From Pseudomonadota bacterium (GTDB taxonomy: Bacteria; Pseudomonadota; Gammaproteobacteria; Steroidobacterales; Steroidobacteraceae): DNA of 16,536 nucleotides. The notes beneath the pieces are model-generated. The model had not been told where the DNA came from and did no database searches. It saw only the letters and a list, made by a program, of their open reading frames with translations. Numbering within the stretch: position 1 is the first letter of the stretch; every line of letters starts with the position of its first letter. This document shows positions 1-7,320 of the stretch, piece by piece. The DNA is taken from positions 1 through 16,536 of the forward strand of contig JAEWBG010000070.1 of assembly GCA_023391335.1 (NCBI GenBank). The letters run 5' to 3'. The translations under genes were made by a program, and so were the position numbers.

Positions 1-34
1 GTCACGGGTCACGGGTCACGGGTCACGGGTCAGA
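1..34. repeat. Element A, left arm: heptamer array GTCACGG
   Basis: Four tandem copies of GTCACGG run from base 1 to 28 and end in GTCAGA. The array is cut by the window edge, so more copies may lie outside. The 13 bases at 22-34 are a perfect inverted copy of 475-487. The two arms therefore flank the four-helix-bundle gene at 57-440. Confidence 0.9.
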
Positions 35-56
35 ATGTTGGACTTCGACTTGAACG

Positions 57-440
57 TCAACGTGGCTTCGATGATTTAGTTGCAGCAATCGATGCACGCA
101 ACCCTATCAACATACGCCGCAACGAGAGTAAGCGCTGCTTAAGCTGATCATCCATGTGAATCTGGTAAAGCTCTCTCGCAAGCACAAGATGCGTTTCGAG
201 CTCCGCAAGAGAACCCTGCGCAACGCCCAGAAATCTAACGAAGTCGTTCGTATAGCCCCGAGCCGCACCTTCGGCTATGTTCGCCGGAATTGAAACCGCC
301 GCTCGACGGAGTTGATTGGCAAGCCCAAATAACTCGTGCGGCGGCAATCGCGCGCTCAGTCGGTACACATGCTTAGCGACGACAATTGCGCAGCGCCAAA
401 CATCCAGATCTTCGTGCGTTCGTACGCCACTCTGCTTCAT
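57..440 (-). CDS. Four-helix-bundle protein, S23/IVS/Avd-like family
   Basis: This 127-residue protein belongs to the small all-helical family first described as the S23 protein encoded in 23S rRNA intervening sequences. The family is also related to Avd, the accessory protein of diversity-generating retroelements. Family hallmarks seen are HEDLDVW near the start, FGLANQLRRAAVSIPANIAEG in the middle (core QLRRAAVSIPANIAEG) and GSLAELETHL further on. The start is the ATG at 440 because a near-perfect Shine-Dalgarno (AAGGAGGC, minus strand, 446-453) precedes it. The frame stays open to 524, but that extension only translates the repeat array. The gene lies between the inverted heptamer arms of element A, downstream of potI on the same strand. 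Its biochemical role is unknown. Family members are basic and are thought to bind nucleic acid. The family call is firm; a role in repeat mobility is inference. Confidence 0.9.
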   Translation of the reverse strand: MKQSGVRTHEDLDVWRCAIVVAKHVYRLSARLPPHELFGLANQLRRAAVSIPANIAEGAARGYTNDFVRFLGVAQGSLAELETHLVLARELYQIHMDDQLKQRLLSLRRMLIGLRASIAATKSSKPR

Positions 441-474
441 GACTCGCCTCCTTGCGATAGATGATCGTGATCTC

Positions 475-510
475 TCTGACCCGTGACTTGTGACTTGTGA
501 CGCGTGACTC
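475..510. repeat. Element A, right arm: inverted heptamer array
   Basis: Read on the minus strand this is GTCACGC, GTCACAA, GTCACAA, GTCACGG, then GTCAGAGAGA. That is the inverted counterpart of the array at 1-34, and 475-487 is a perfect 13-bp inverted copy of 22-34. It separates the potI stop codon from the four-helix-bundle gene. The units here are more degenerate than in the left arm. Confidence 0.88.
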
Positions 511-517
511 GCGAAGC

Positions 518-534
518 GCATCACTGCGTGATGC
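518..534 (-). other. Stem-loop spanning the potI stop codon
   Basis: GCATCAC and GTGATGC form a 7-bp perfect stem with a 3-base loop, and the potI stop codon lies inside it. No T-run follows on the minus strand, so it is not a classical intrinsic terminator. It could stabilise the 3' end of the mRNA or be incidental. Confidence 0.4.
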
Positions 535-1372
535 CCGCCTCCGCCAACCTCATATCCATCTGCCGCTTCCGTTCCTGGCGAGACATGATTAGGCCCGCAG
601 CGATAACGAACACGGTCACGATGGCGACCATGATGGTGGCGAGTGCGTTGATCTGGGGTGTGATGCCGCGGCGCACAGTGGAAAAGATCATCATCGGGAG
701 GGTGTTGGTGGATGGTCCAGAGGTGAAGCTCGCGATGACGAGATCGTCGAGTGACAGCGTAAAAGAAAGGAGCCAGCCGGAGATCATTGCGGGAGCAATG
801 ATGGGCAGCGTAATCAGCAAGAACACTTTGAAGGGCCGCGCACCCAGATCCATCGCAGCTTCTTCAAGCGAATCATCCATCGTCGAGAGCCGCGACTGCA
901 CGATGACAGTGACGTAGCTGATCGTCAGCGTCATATGTGCAATGGTGATCGTCATGAACCCGCGCTCCTCCGGAATCGGCACGTAATGCAACGGGCCTAG
1001 GGCCACGAACAACAACAAGAGCGAGAGGCCCGTGATGACTTCGGGCATCACCAAAGGTGCAGTCACCATCCCGGAAAAGAGCGTGCGCGTTTTGAATTGC
1101 CCAAACCGCGCGAGCGCGAGGCCAGCCATCGTACCGATGATGACAGCACCCGTGGCAGTAACCGTGGCGATCCGAAGACTGAGCCAGGCAGCATCGATCA
1201 TTTGGCGATTGTCGAGCAGCACGCCATACCACTTGACCGAGAACCCGCCCCAAACCGTCACCAATCTCGATTCGTTGAACGAATACACGATCATCGAAAG
1301 GATTGGGATGTACAGGAACGCGAACCCAAGGACGAGCGCGGTCAGCAAGAACATCGAGCGCTTGTGGTTCAT
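521..1372 (-). CDS. potI: Putrescine ABC transporter permease PotI
   Basis: Inner-membrane permease subunit, 283 residues (E. coli PotI is about 281), partner of PotH in the PotFGHI putrescine importer. The N-terminus has a membrane segment (FLLTALVLGFAFLYIPIL) followed by YSFNESR, typical of the PotC/PotI family. The cytoplasmic EAA loop that docks onto the ATPase is visible as EEAAMDLGARPFKVF followed by TLP. About six hydrophobic segments can be counted. The ATG at 1372 is chosen because it overlaps the potH stop (ATGA), which implies translational coupling. The frame is open upstream to 1480, but that part lies inside potH and has no membrane-protein character. The Shine-Dalgarno is weak, which suits coupling. 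Element A and the four-helix-bundle gene follow. Confidence 0.96.
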   Translation of the reverse strand: MNHKRSMFLLTALVLGFAFLYIPILSMIVYSFNESRLVTVWGGFSVKWYGVLLDNRQMIDAAWLSLRIATVTATGAVIIGTMAGLALARFGQFKTRTLFSGMVTAPLVMPEVITGLSLLLLFVALGPLHYVPIPEERGFMTITIAHMTLTISYVTVIVQSRLSTMDDSLEEAAMDLGARPFKVFLLITLPIIAPAMISGWLLSFTLSLDDLVIASFTSGPSTNTLPMMIFSTVRRGITPQINALATIMVAIVTVFVIAAGLIMSRQERKRQMDMRLAEAGITQ

Positions 1373-2382
1373 CGACGCACTACCCCGCCCGCTTCCTGCG
1401 CCTGATAGCGTTGGAAAATCATGATTGGCACAACGAGCACGAGCAGCAATGCAATCGCAACCGCACTCGCCACCGGCCAATTGCGATTGCTGAAATATTC
1501 ATCCCACAACACGCGCCCGATCATCAGCGAATCGGTGCCGCCAAGTAACCGCGGGATCACGAACTCGCCCACTGCAGGGATGAACACGAGCATCGAACCG
1601 GCAATGATGCCCGGCATCGAGAGCGGCAATGTGATCGCAAGGAATGCTTTGAACGGACGACAACCCAAGTCGACGGCAGCCTCGAGCAATGTGTTGTCGT
1701 GCTTCTCGAGATTGGAATACAACGGCAGGATCATGAACGGCAGATAGGAGTAGACAATGCCGATGTACATCGCGAAGTCTGTTTGCAACATGACCACGGG
1801 CTCTTTGACGATCCCCAGGCCTAGCAGAATCTGATTGATCACGCCGTTCTGCCCCAACAATCCGATCCATGCATAAACACGCAGCAGAAACGACGTCCAG
1901 AACGGCAGGATCACCAGCAGCAGCAGAGTATTCCTCGAGTTTGCATTGGCACGCGCGATGCCATAAGCCATTGGATAACCGATGAGCAAACAGAAAATGG
2001 TCGACACGAACGCGACCTTGAGGGAGCTCAAGAACGCCTCCGCATACAACGCATCCTTGAACAAGTACAGGTAATTTCCGACCGTCACCTTGATCTGCAG
2101 ATAGTGCCCTTCGACCCACTCGACGAGCGGCGTATACGGCGGCGTTCCCAGCCAGCGCGTCTCGGCGAAGCTGATCTTCAAAACGATGAAGAACGGGACT
2201 AGGAAGAACAGCAGCAGCCAAATCCAGGGCACCGCGATCACGACGGTTCGCCCCGTCAAACCAGCGCGACGCAACACACCCCGGGACCACTGAATCGGCG
2301 GAGAGTTGACGACTACAGCACGCAATCTATCGATACCGGCCATGAACCGAGTGCCGAGCGTGATGTAACTGGGTTGGGCCAT
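1369..2382 (-). CDS. potH: Putrescine ABC transporter permease PotH
   Basis: Inner-membrane permease subunit, 337 residues (E. coli PotH is about 317). After a basic cytoplasmic tail the first membrane helix is VIAVPWIWLLLFFLVPFF. The EAA docking loop is LEAAVDLGCRPFKAF followed by TLP. VFIPAVGEFVIPRLLGG and the GRVLWDEYF stretch are typical of PotB/PotH proteins. The last codons overlap potI (ATGA). The start is uncertain. The ATG at 2382 directly touches repeat element B and no Shine-Dalgarno is visible. An internal ATG at 2343 (residue 14) would give 324 residues, closer to the family length, but also lacks a clear ribosome site. Function is secure; the exact N-terminus is not. Confidence 0.95.
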   Translation of the reverse strand: MAQPSYITLGTRFMAGIDRLRAVVVNSPPIQWSRGVLRRAGLTGRTVVIAVPWIWLLLFFLVPFFIVLKISFAETRWLGTPPYTPLVEWVEGHYLQIKVTVGNYLYLFKDALYAEAFLSSLKVAFVSTIFCLLIGYPMAYGIARANANSRNTLLLLVILPFWTSFLLRVYAWIGLLGQNGVINQILLGLGIVKEPVVMLQTDFAMYIGIVYSYLPFMILPLYSNLEKHDNTLLEAAVDLGCRPFKAFLAITLPLSMPGIIAGSMLVFIPAVGEFVIPRLLGGTDSLMIGRVLWDEYFSNRNWPVASAVAIALLLVLVVPIMIFQRYQAQEAGGVVRR

Positions 2383-2516
2383 GGGTCAGTTGTGAGTTGA
2401 CTGTTTACGGTTGGCGGTTGGCGGTTGGCGGCAGGAGTATGAGCCGTGGAGTGTGTCAGGAAACATCGCTGCCGACTGTGAACCGTCAACTGGCAACTCG
2501 CTTCAACTCCCAACCC
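2383..2516. repeat. Element B: inverted short-period repeat between potG and potH
   Basis: The left arm contains three perfect GGTTGGC units (2409-2429) preceded by degenerate units such as AGTTGTG and AGTTGAC. The right arm (2474-2516), read on the minus strand, contains related units (AGTTGAA, GAGTTGC, AGTTGAC) with the same 7-base spacing. Both arms end in GGCAG towards a centre of about 40 bp. The element fills the only wide gap between potG and potH and touches the potH start codon. The arms are more diverged than in the other loci. Confidence 0.75.
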
Positions 2517-2522
2517 CGATCC

Positions 2523-3659
2523 TTATTCCGTAACAACGACGCAGCTCGATGGATCCCAATTCACCCAAACACGCTCATCCCATGTGAGCGTTTCTTCCTG
2601 ATGGCGGTACGCGTTCGGCTGCGTGATTCGCAATGTCTTCCCCGAGTCCAACTGCACGAGGTAGATGGACATATCTCCCATGTACGCAATTTCCTTGATC
2701 ACGCCGGTGGAACGGTTGTACTGCGAATCCGGCTCCTTCCTCGACAAGTGCATCTTCTCGGGTCGAACGGCGGTCCACACCACCGCCTCGGGCGCACTGC
2801 TAACACCGTGACTCACGTAGATTTGGGCGCCGAGTTCGGGCGTGTCGATGATGACGTGATCAGGCTCATCTTCCACGATGCGCCCTTCGAACATGTTGAC
2901 GTTGCCGATGAACTCGGCAACGAATCGGCTATTGGGAAATTCGTAAATCTCGTGCGGCGTGCCAACCTGCACGATGCGGCCTTGATTCATCACACCGATG
3001 CGCGACGCGAGCGTCATGGCTTCTTCTTGATCATGGGTGACGACGATGAATGTCACACCAAGCCGCTCTTGAATATTGACCAATTCGAACTGCGTGTGCT
3101 CGCGAAGCTTCTTGTCGAGCGCACCCAACGGCTCATCGAGCAAGAGCAATTTGGGCCGCTTCACGAGCGAGCGAGCCAATGCGACGCGCTGCCGCTGCCC
3201 CCCTGAAAGTTGATGCGGTTTGCGCTTCTCGTAACCGTTGAGCTTCACGATCGAAAGCATCTCGGCCACGCGCTGGTGAATCTCTGCTTTAGGAAGGCCC
3301 TCTTGTTTCAAACCGAACGCAACGTTCTGCTCCACCGTCATGTGCGGAAATAGCGCGTACGACTGAAACATCATGTTGACGGGCCGCTCGTAGGGCGGCA
3401 CGCCAGACATGTCGACGCCATCGATGAAGATGCGGCCGGCCGTCGGCTGCTCGAAGCCTGCCAGCATGCGCAACAGAGTGGTCTTGCCGCAGCCCGAACC
3501 GCCGAGCAAGCAAAAGATCTCGCCCTGATAAATATTCAGCGACACGCCGCGTACTGCAACGAATTCGCCGAATTTCTTGGTGATCTCTTCTATCCGAATG
3601 TAGGGCTGAGCCCCGGGATCTCTCCACGGGGCTCTGCGCTCTTCTGGACGAGCTGACAT
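2523..3659 (-). CDS. potG: Putrescine ABC transporter ATPase PotG
   Basis: Cytoplasmic ATP-binding subunit, 378 residues (E. coli PotG is about 377), which drives putrescine import through PotHI. Walker A is GGSGCGKT at residues 53-60, the Q-loop is MMFQSYALFP near 96-105, the ABC signature LSGGQRQR starts at 151, Walker B is LLLLDEP at 171-177 and the switch histidine lies in VVTHDQEEA. The C-terminal 130 or so residues form the TOBE-like regulatory domain of the spermidine/putrescine importer class (VRPEKMHLS). The start is the ATG at 3659, 4 bp after the potF stop. No strong Shine-Dalgarno is seen, so coupling to potF is likely. The stop is followed almost directly by element B. Confidence 0.96.
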   Translation of the reverse strand: MSARPEERRAPWRDPGAQPYIRIEEITKKFGEFVAVRGVSLNIYQGEIFCLLGGSGCGKTTLLRMLAGFEQPTAGRIFIDGVDMSGVPPYERPVNMMFQSYALFPHMTVEQNVAFGLKQEGLPKAEIHQRVAEMLSIVKLNGYEKRKPHQLSGGQRQRVALARSLVKRPKLLLLDEPLGALDKKLREHTQFELVNIQERLGVTFIVVTHDQEEAMTLASRIGVMNQGRIVQVGTPHEIYEFPNSRFVAEFIGNVNMFEGRIVEDEPDHVIIDTPELGAQIYVSHGVSSAPEAVVWTAVRPEKMHLSRKEPDSQYNRSTGVIKEIAYMGDMSIYLVQLDSGKTLRITQPNAYRHQEETLTWDERVWVNWDPSSCVVVTE

Positions 3660-3663
3660 GCAG

Positions 3664-4803
3664 CTATTTGCCGGTCATAAAGCGCGTCCAATTGCGCGTC
3701 ATGATGCGAGTGGTTTCCTCTGTGTCCGCCAAATCCGGAGTGAGTTTCGCGCGAACCTCAGGCGGCGGATAAACGCCTGGATCGTTCTTTACGTCCTCGT
3801 TTACGAACTGTGTAGCTGCAGCGTTGCCGTTCGCATAGTTCGTGTAGTTGCTGACCGCCGCGATGACTTCGGGACGCAGCATGTAGTTGATGAACGTGTG
3901 CGCATTCTTCGGATGCGGCGCATCTTTCGGAATCAAGTAGCTATCGAACCAAATGATCGAGCCTTCTTTCGGCACGTAATAGGTAATCGTTTGGTTGGTC
4001 TTGTTCTCTTCAGCGCGATCGCGAGCCTGGAGAATGTCGCCGCTGTAGCCGACAGCCAAGCAGATGTCGCCGTTCGCGAGATCCGTGATCATGCGTTGCG
4101 TGTCGATGTAGCGCAGGTAAGGACGAATCTTCATCAGCGCGTCCGCAGCTGCATTCAGATCAGCTTCGTTCTGGCTGTTGGGATCCTTACCCAAATACGA
4201 CAGAGCCATGCTGAACATTTCCGTCGCAGAGTCGAGCACAGCAACCCCGCACTTTTGGAAATGCTTGACGACATTCGGATCGAACACCAAGCGCCAGCTA
4301 TCCGTGGGCGCATTTTTCATGGCTGCCCTGATCTTCGCTTCGTTATAGCCGATGCCGGTGGTACCCCACATGTGCAGCACGGCGTACTGGTTGCCGGGAT
4401 CCTGCAGCGCTAGCCGCGCTTGAATCTCGGGATCCATGTTCTTCAGGTTCGGCAGCAGAGACTTGTCGAGCTTCTGGTAATAGCCAGCTTTGATTTCGCG
4501 CTCGTAAGTCGACGCGGAAGGCACAACCACGTCATAGCCTGAGTTGCCAGGAGCGAGCTTGCTGTCGAGTTCTTCGTTACTGCCGTAATTGCTCACCGAC
4601 ACCTTGATGCCCGTCTCCTTCTCGAAGTTGGAAATGGTGTCTTCGGCGAGATAGTCGTTCCAGATGTACAGGTTCAACACCTTCTCTTCCGCAGCGGGTG
4701 CCTGCGCTGCGGCCGGTGCAGGTGCTTCTTCCTTCTTGCCGCACGCGGTCAATGTCATCGCCAGGACAGTACCGCACACCAGAGCGCGTAGTTTTTGGCT
4801 CAT
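3664..4803 (-). CDS. potF: Putrescine-binding protein PotF (predicted lipoprotein)
   Basis: Substrate-binding component of the PotFGHI importer, 379 residues (E. coli PotF is about 370). The mature part begins EKVLNLYIWNDYLAEDTI and contains DVVVPSASTYEREIKAGYY, hallmarks of the PotD/PotF family. The N-terminus is a type II signal peptide with lipobox LTAC and the modified cysteine at residue 21. A linker rich in Ala, Pro and Glu follows, so the protein is probably lipid-anchored; E. coli PotF is a soluble periplasmic protein. The ATG at 4803 is preceded by GGGGAG at 5 bases. It is the first gene of a potF-potG-potH-potI unit, with a 137-bp leader up to element C that holds a hairpin and a putative PuuR site. 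Putrescine rather than spermidine is inferred from the puu neighbours. Confidence 0.95.
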   Translation of the reverse strand: MSQKLRALVCGTVLAMTLTACGKKEEAPAPAAAQAPAAEEKVLNLYIWNDYLAEDTISNFEKETGIKVSVSNYGSNEELDSKLAPGNSGYDVVVPSASTYEREIKAGYYQKLDKSLLPNLKNMDPEIQARLALQDPGNQYAVLHMWGTTGIGYNEAKIRAAMKNAPTDSWRLVFDPNVVKHFQKCGVAVLDSATEMFSMALSYLGKDPNSQNEADLNAAADALMKIRPYLRYIDTQRMITDLANGDICLAVGYSGDILQARDRAEENKTNQTITYYVPKEGSIIWFDSYLIPKDAPHPKNAHTFINYMLRPEVIAAVSNYTNYANGNAAATQFVNEDVKNDPGVYPPPEVRAKLTPDLADTEETTRIMTRNWTRFMTGK

Positions 4804-4839
4804 GAGGACTCCCCAAGTGGATCATGTAACCGAAGCAAG

Positions 4840-4866
4840 ACGCTCCGGCATAACGGCCGGGAGCGT
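4840..4866 (-). other. Hairpin in the potF leader
   Basis: ACGCTCC at 4840-4846 pairs with GGAGCGT at 4860-4866, and the stem can extend inwards through GGC/GCC with one bulge. It lies 37 bases upstream of the potF start codon, in the likely 5' untranslated region. No T-run follows, so it is not an obvious terminator or attenuator. Confidence 0.4.
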
Positions 4867-4872
4867 AGCTCA

Positions 4873-4887
4873 GGTTCAATTTATTGG
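4873..4887 (-). promoter_or_regulatory. Candidate PuuR operator upstream of potF
   Basis: The minus-strand 15-mer CCAATAAATTGAACC matches 10 of 15 positions of the E. coli PuuR site as I recall it (AAAATATAATGAACA), including the TGAAC core. It lies about 70 bases upstream of the potF start and overlaps an AT-rich stretch that could be a -10 box, with a possible -35 (TTGTAT, minus strand, 4899-4904). Sites with a similar core precede puuD, puuB and puuR. Confidence 0.4.
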
Positions 4888-4950
4888 GTAGCACTCCGAT
4901 ACAAGTGCCTGCCGGTTGCTCATCCAAGCGCTACTTCGGTGCAGAGCTGA

Positions 4951-5210
4951 GTGACGAGTGACGAGTGACGAGTGACGAGTGACGAGTCAGAGAAGACGGC
5001 GTGGTGGTCCTCCAGGTCCAGCTTCAACTATCGCAACTGCCTCATCGAAATTTTCGAGGATCAATCGCTGGTCCTGTGGAAGGCTTGCTTCGGTGAAGGT
5101 TTGAAGAATTCGATGCGAGGCAAAAAGCTGATGCGGATTTCATATTAGGGTCCTGATACAAGGTGATGACATCGGAGGCGGACGATCCGGTCTTGCTCGT
5201 CACTCGTCAC
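4951..5210. repeat. Element C: inverted GTGACGA arrays enclosing about 210 bp
   Basis: The left arm is five perfect GTGACGA units (4951-4985) ending in GTCAGAGA. The right arm is two perfect units in inverse orientation (5197-5210), ending 3 bp before the puuA stop codon. The interior (4991-5196) contains no full-length gene, only a possible relic frame on the minus strand. The whole 410-bp gap between puuA and potF therefore consists of this element plus the potF leader with its hairpin and putative operator. The array ending GTCAGAGA is shared with the right arm of element A. Confidence 0.9.
4987..5139 (-). pseudogene. Possible relic reading frame inside element C
   Basis: A minus-strand frame is open for 50 codons and stops just inside the left GTGACGA array. 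Its translation includes QTFTEASLPQDQRLILENF, which has a protein-like composition. A stop codon lies immediately upstream. The preceding bases are open in a neighbouring frame (TSKTGSSASDVITLYQDPN), as if a single frameshift had split a gene of roughly 70 residues. No ribosome site is visible and I do not recognise the family. It may be a decayed cargo gene of the element, or chance. Confidence 0.25.
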
Positions 5211-5213
5211 CTA

Positions 5214-6548
5214 TTACACGTTCAACAACAAATGCTCGCGTTCCCACGAGCTGATGACCTGCAAGAAGGTCTCGTATTCGTTTTCCTTCACCGCGGCGTA
5301 CGCAATCACGAAGCGCTCGCCGAGGATGTCGATCAGCGGACGGCAATCGCGCAGCAAACGCAAGGAGTCCTCGATGTTTCGTGGCAGCGAGAAAGCCAGA
5401 TCGTATGCACTGCCGGTGATCGGCTCGCTGGGCTTCAATCCTTCGACCATGCCCAGATAACCGCATGCAAGCGAGGCCGCAATCGCGAGATAGGGATTTG
5501 CATCGGCGCCGGCGATTCGGTTCTCGACGCGGCGCGCTGCCGGGCTCGACACTGGAACGCGCAACCCTGCGGTGCGGTTGTCGTAGCCCCACTGCGTATT
5601 GATCGGGGCGGAATAATGGCGGGTGATGCGTCGATATGAGTTCACGTTCGGCGCGAACAGCGACATCGCCGCCGGTAGATACTTCTGCAAGCCGGCGATG
5701 TGCGAAAAGAACAGTGGCGAAGGCCGGCCTTCCGCGTCGCTGAAAATATTCTGCCCAGTGCGGCGATCGACGATGCTCTGGTGGATGTGCATTGCACTGC
5801 CGGGCTCACGCGCCATCGGCTTTGCCATGAAAGTCGTATACATCTTGTGCCGCAACGCCGCCTCGCGAGCAGTCCTCTTGAAAATGAATACTTGGTCGGC
5901 GAGCGACAACGCGTTTCCGTGCAGCAGATTGATTTCCATCTGTGCCGCGCCGTCTTCGTGAATGAGCGTATCGATTTCGATGTCTTGCGCTTCGCAGAAC
6001 GCGTACACGTCGTCGAACAACGGGTCGAACTCGTTCACCGCAGCGATCGAGTACGACTGCCGCCCGATTTCAGGACGCCCTGAGCGCCCCACCGGCGGCT
6101 TCAGCGGATAGTCGGAATCAGTGTTGGGTTCGACGAGGAAGAATTCCAACTCCGGCGCGACGACCGGCTCCCATCCGTGCTGAGCATAGAGTTCGAGCAC
6201 ATGTTGGAGTACATATCTCGGCGCCATCGTCACGGGTCGGCCATCTGAGTAGAAGCTGTCGTGAATGACCTGCGCGGTTGGCTCGGCAGCCCAAGGGACG
6301 ACGCGAATCGTTTTCGGGTCAGCCTTCAAAACGATGTCGATCTCCGAGGGGCTGATCGCACGCTCATCGTCCGGGTACTCGCCCGTCACCGTCTGCAAGA
6401 AGATGCTCTCTGGCAACCGCATACCTTCTTCTTCCGCGAATTTCTCGGCGGGCATGATCTTGCCGCGCGGCACGCCGGCCATGTCGGGGATGATGGCTTC
6501 GACCTCAGAGATGCCGTGTTCTTTAAAGAATTGTTGGATGATGCTCAT
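5214..6548 (-). CDS. puuA: Gamma-glutamylputrescine synthetase PuuA
   Basis: Cytoplasmic glutamine-synthetase-fold ligase, 444 residues, joining glutamate to putrescine with ATP in the first step of the Puu pathway. The N-terminal beta-grasp part includes DMAGVPRGK. The catalytic domain shows APELEFFLVEP (metal-binding glutamates), HEDGAAQMEINL, GSAMHIHQS and NSYRRI in the family order. The E. coli enzyme is somewhat longer (about 472) with an N-terminal extension. The ATG at 6548 overlaps the puuD stop (ATGA) and has AAAGG upstream, so the two are coupled. True glutamine synthetase is unlikely because the protein lacks the adenylylation-site context and sits beside puuD, puuB and potF. Other gamma-glutamyl-polyamine ligases remain possible. 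The stop lies 3 bp from element C. Confidence 0.93.
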   Translation of the reverse strand: MSIIQQFFKEHGISEVEAIIPDMAGVPRGKIMPAEKFAEEEGMRLPESIFLQTVTGEYPDDERAISPSEIDIVLKADPKTIRVVPWAAEPTAQVIHDSFYSDGRPVTMAPRYVLQHVLELYAQHGWEPVVAPELEFFLVEPNTDSDYPLKPPVGRSGRPEIGRQSYSIAAVNEFDPLFDDVYAFCEAQDIEIDTLIHEDGAAQMEINLLHGNALSLADQVFIFKRTAREAALRHKMYTTFMAKPMAREPGSAMHIHQSIVDRRTGQNIFSDAEGRPSPLFFSHIAGLQKYLPAAMSLFAPNVNSYRRITRHYSAPINTQWGYDNRTAGLRVPVSSPAARRVENRIAGADANPYLAIAASLACGYLGMVEGLKPSEPITGSAYDLAFSLPRNIEDSLRLLRDCRPLIDILGERFVIAYAAVKENEYETFLQVISSWEREHLLLNV

Positions 6549-7306
6549 ACGCGACGCCTTTGCGCTCGTTCTCGGGCTGCCTTACCGAATGCAGCGAACA
6601 ATGCGCTGGAAAATGGGTTCTCTTTGAATTTCCACTCGGGATGCCACTGCACCGCCACAGCGAATGAAGGTGCATTGCGCACTCGGAATGCCTCGATCAC
6701 ACCGTCCGGCGCTCGTGCTTCTACATCGAGGCCCGGCGCCAACGTTTGCACGCCTTGCCAGTGCAGCGAATTCACGACGATGCGATCTGTGCCTGCAATA
6801 CCGTGAAGCACTCCGCCCGCTGTGAGCGAAACCTCATGCGCTGGTCCGTACTGGGTCTCGAGCGGCGCTGTCGTGTCCTCGCGGTGATCGCGAAATCCTT
6901 CCACTTCGTGCAGCTTCTGCCATAGCGTGCCGCCGAACGCGACATTCGCTTCTTGAAATCCTCGACAGATCGCCAGCAACGGCATACCCCGAGCCACCGC
7001 TTCGGGGATCAGAGGCAAAGTCGTCGCGTCGCGATACGGATCGTGAAGCGTGCCCGGATCGCTGGCCGGGCCCTTGTATCGATGCGGCTCCACGTTCGAC
7101 GCGCTGCCTGTCAGCAAGATGCCATCGAAGTCATCCAGCAGATCTTTGACGCTGAATCCTTCGCCCAGCGATGGGATCAAGACAGGCGATGCATCGGCGC
7201 CTTCCGCGACCGCAGCGATGTACTTTTCGCCGACGCAGTGGAAGTAATGATGGCCGAGCAAACGCCGGTCGGCGGGAATTCCGATGAGCGGCTTACGAGT
7301 AGACAC
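6545..7306 (-). CDS. puuD: Gamma-glutamyl-GABA hydrolase PuuD
   Basis: Class I glutamine-amidotransferase-like hydrolase that releases GABA and glutamate from gamma-glutamyl-GABA in the cytoplasm. The nucleophile is the cysteine in AICRGFQE and the His-Glu pair is in QWHPEW. DGILLTGSASNVEPHRY is typical of the family. I choose the GTG at 7306 (253 residues). It places the catalytic cysteine at 114, the same number as in E. coli PuuD (254 residues), and the protein then begins with STRKPLIGIP. The frame is open to an ATG at 7369, but that extension has no family similarity and no ribosome site. The GTG also lacks a clear Shine-Dalgarno, so a leaderless or very short-leader mRNA is possible. 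It is the first gene of puuD-puuA, divergent from puuB. Confidence 0.92.
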   Translation of the reverse strand: MSTRKPLIGIPADRRLLGHHYFHCVGEKYIAAVAEGADASPVLIPSLGEGFSVKDLLDDFDGILLTGSASNVEPHRYKGPASDPGTLHDPYRDATTLPLIPEAVARGMPLLAICRGFQEANVAFGGTLWQKLHEVEGFRDHREDTTAPLETQYGPAHEVSLTAGGVLHGIAGTDRIVVNSLHWQGVQTLAPGLDVEARAPDGVIEAFRVRNAPSFAVAVQWHPEWKFKENPFSSALFAAFGKAARERAQRRRV

Positions 7307-7320
7307 GTTTAAGATCTTTA
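7306..7320 (-). promoter_or_regulatory. Candidate PuuR operator at the puuD start
   Basis: The minus-strand sequence TAAAGATCTTAAACG touches the GTG start of puuD and matches 9 of 15 positions of the recalled E. coli PuuR site. The centre AAGATCTT is palindromic, and with its flanks CGTT and AACG it forms a near-perfect 18-bp inverted repeat (7306-7323). A matching arrangement, CCCGAT, then TTAAAC, then GTG, also precedes puuB. Confidence 0.42.

Noticed and set aside
441..524. Longer start for the four-helix-bundle protein
   Set aside because: The extra 28 residues are translated repeat units, and the strong AAGGAGGC lies before the ATG at 440.
2313..2513. 66-residue minus-strand frame between potG and potH
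   Set aside because: Most of it translates the units of repeat element B; no independent gene is supported.
2397..3206. 269-residue plus-strand frame antisense to potG
   Set aside because: It lies mostly opposite the clearly coding potG, begins inside repeat element B and shows no recognisable domain.
3658..4413. 251-residue plus-strand frame antisense to potF
   Set aside because: It is an Arg/Val-rich shadow of the conserved potF frame with no ribosome site or domain.
4951..4990. CRISPR array
   Set aside because: The GTGACGA units are directly joined with no spacers, the unit is 7 bp, and no cas genes are near.
5163..5639. 158-residue plus-strand frame antisense to puuA
   Set aside because: It starts inside element C and runs opposite the conserved C-terminus of PuuA.
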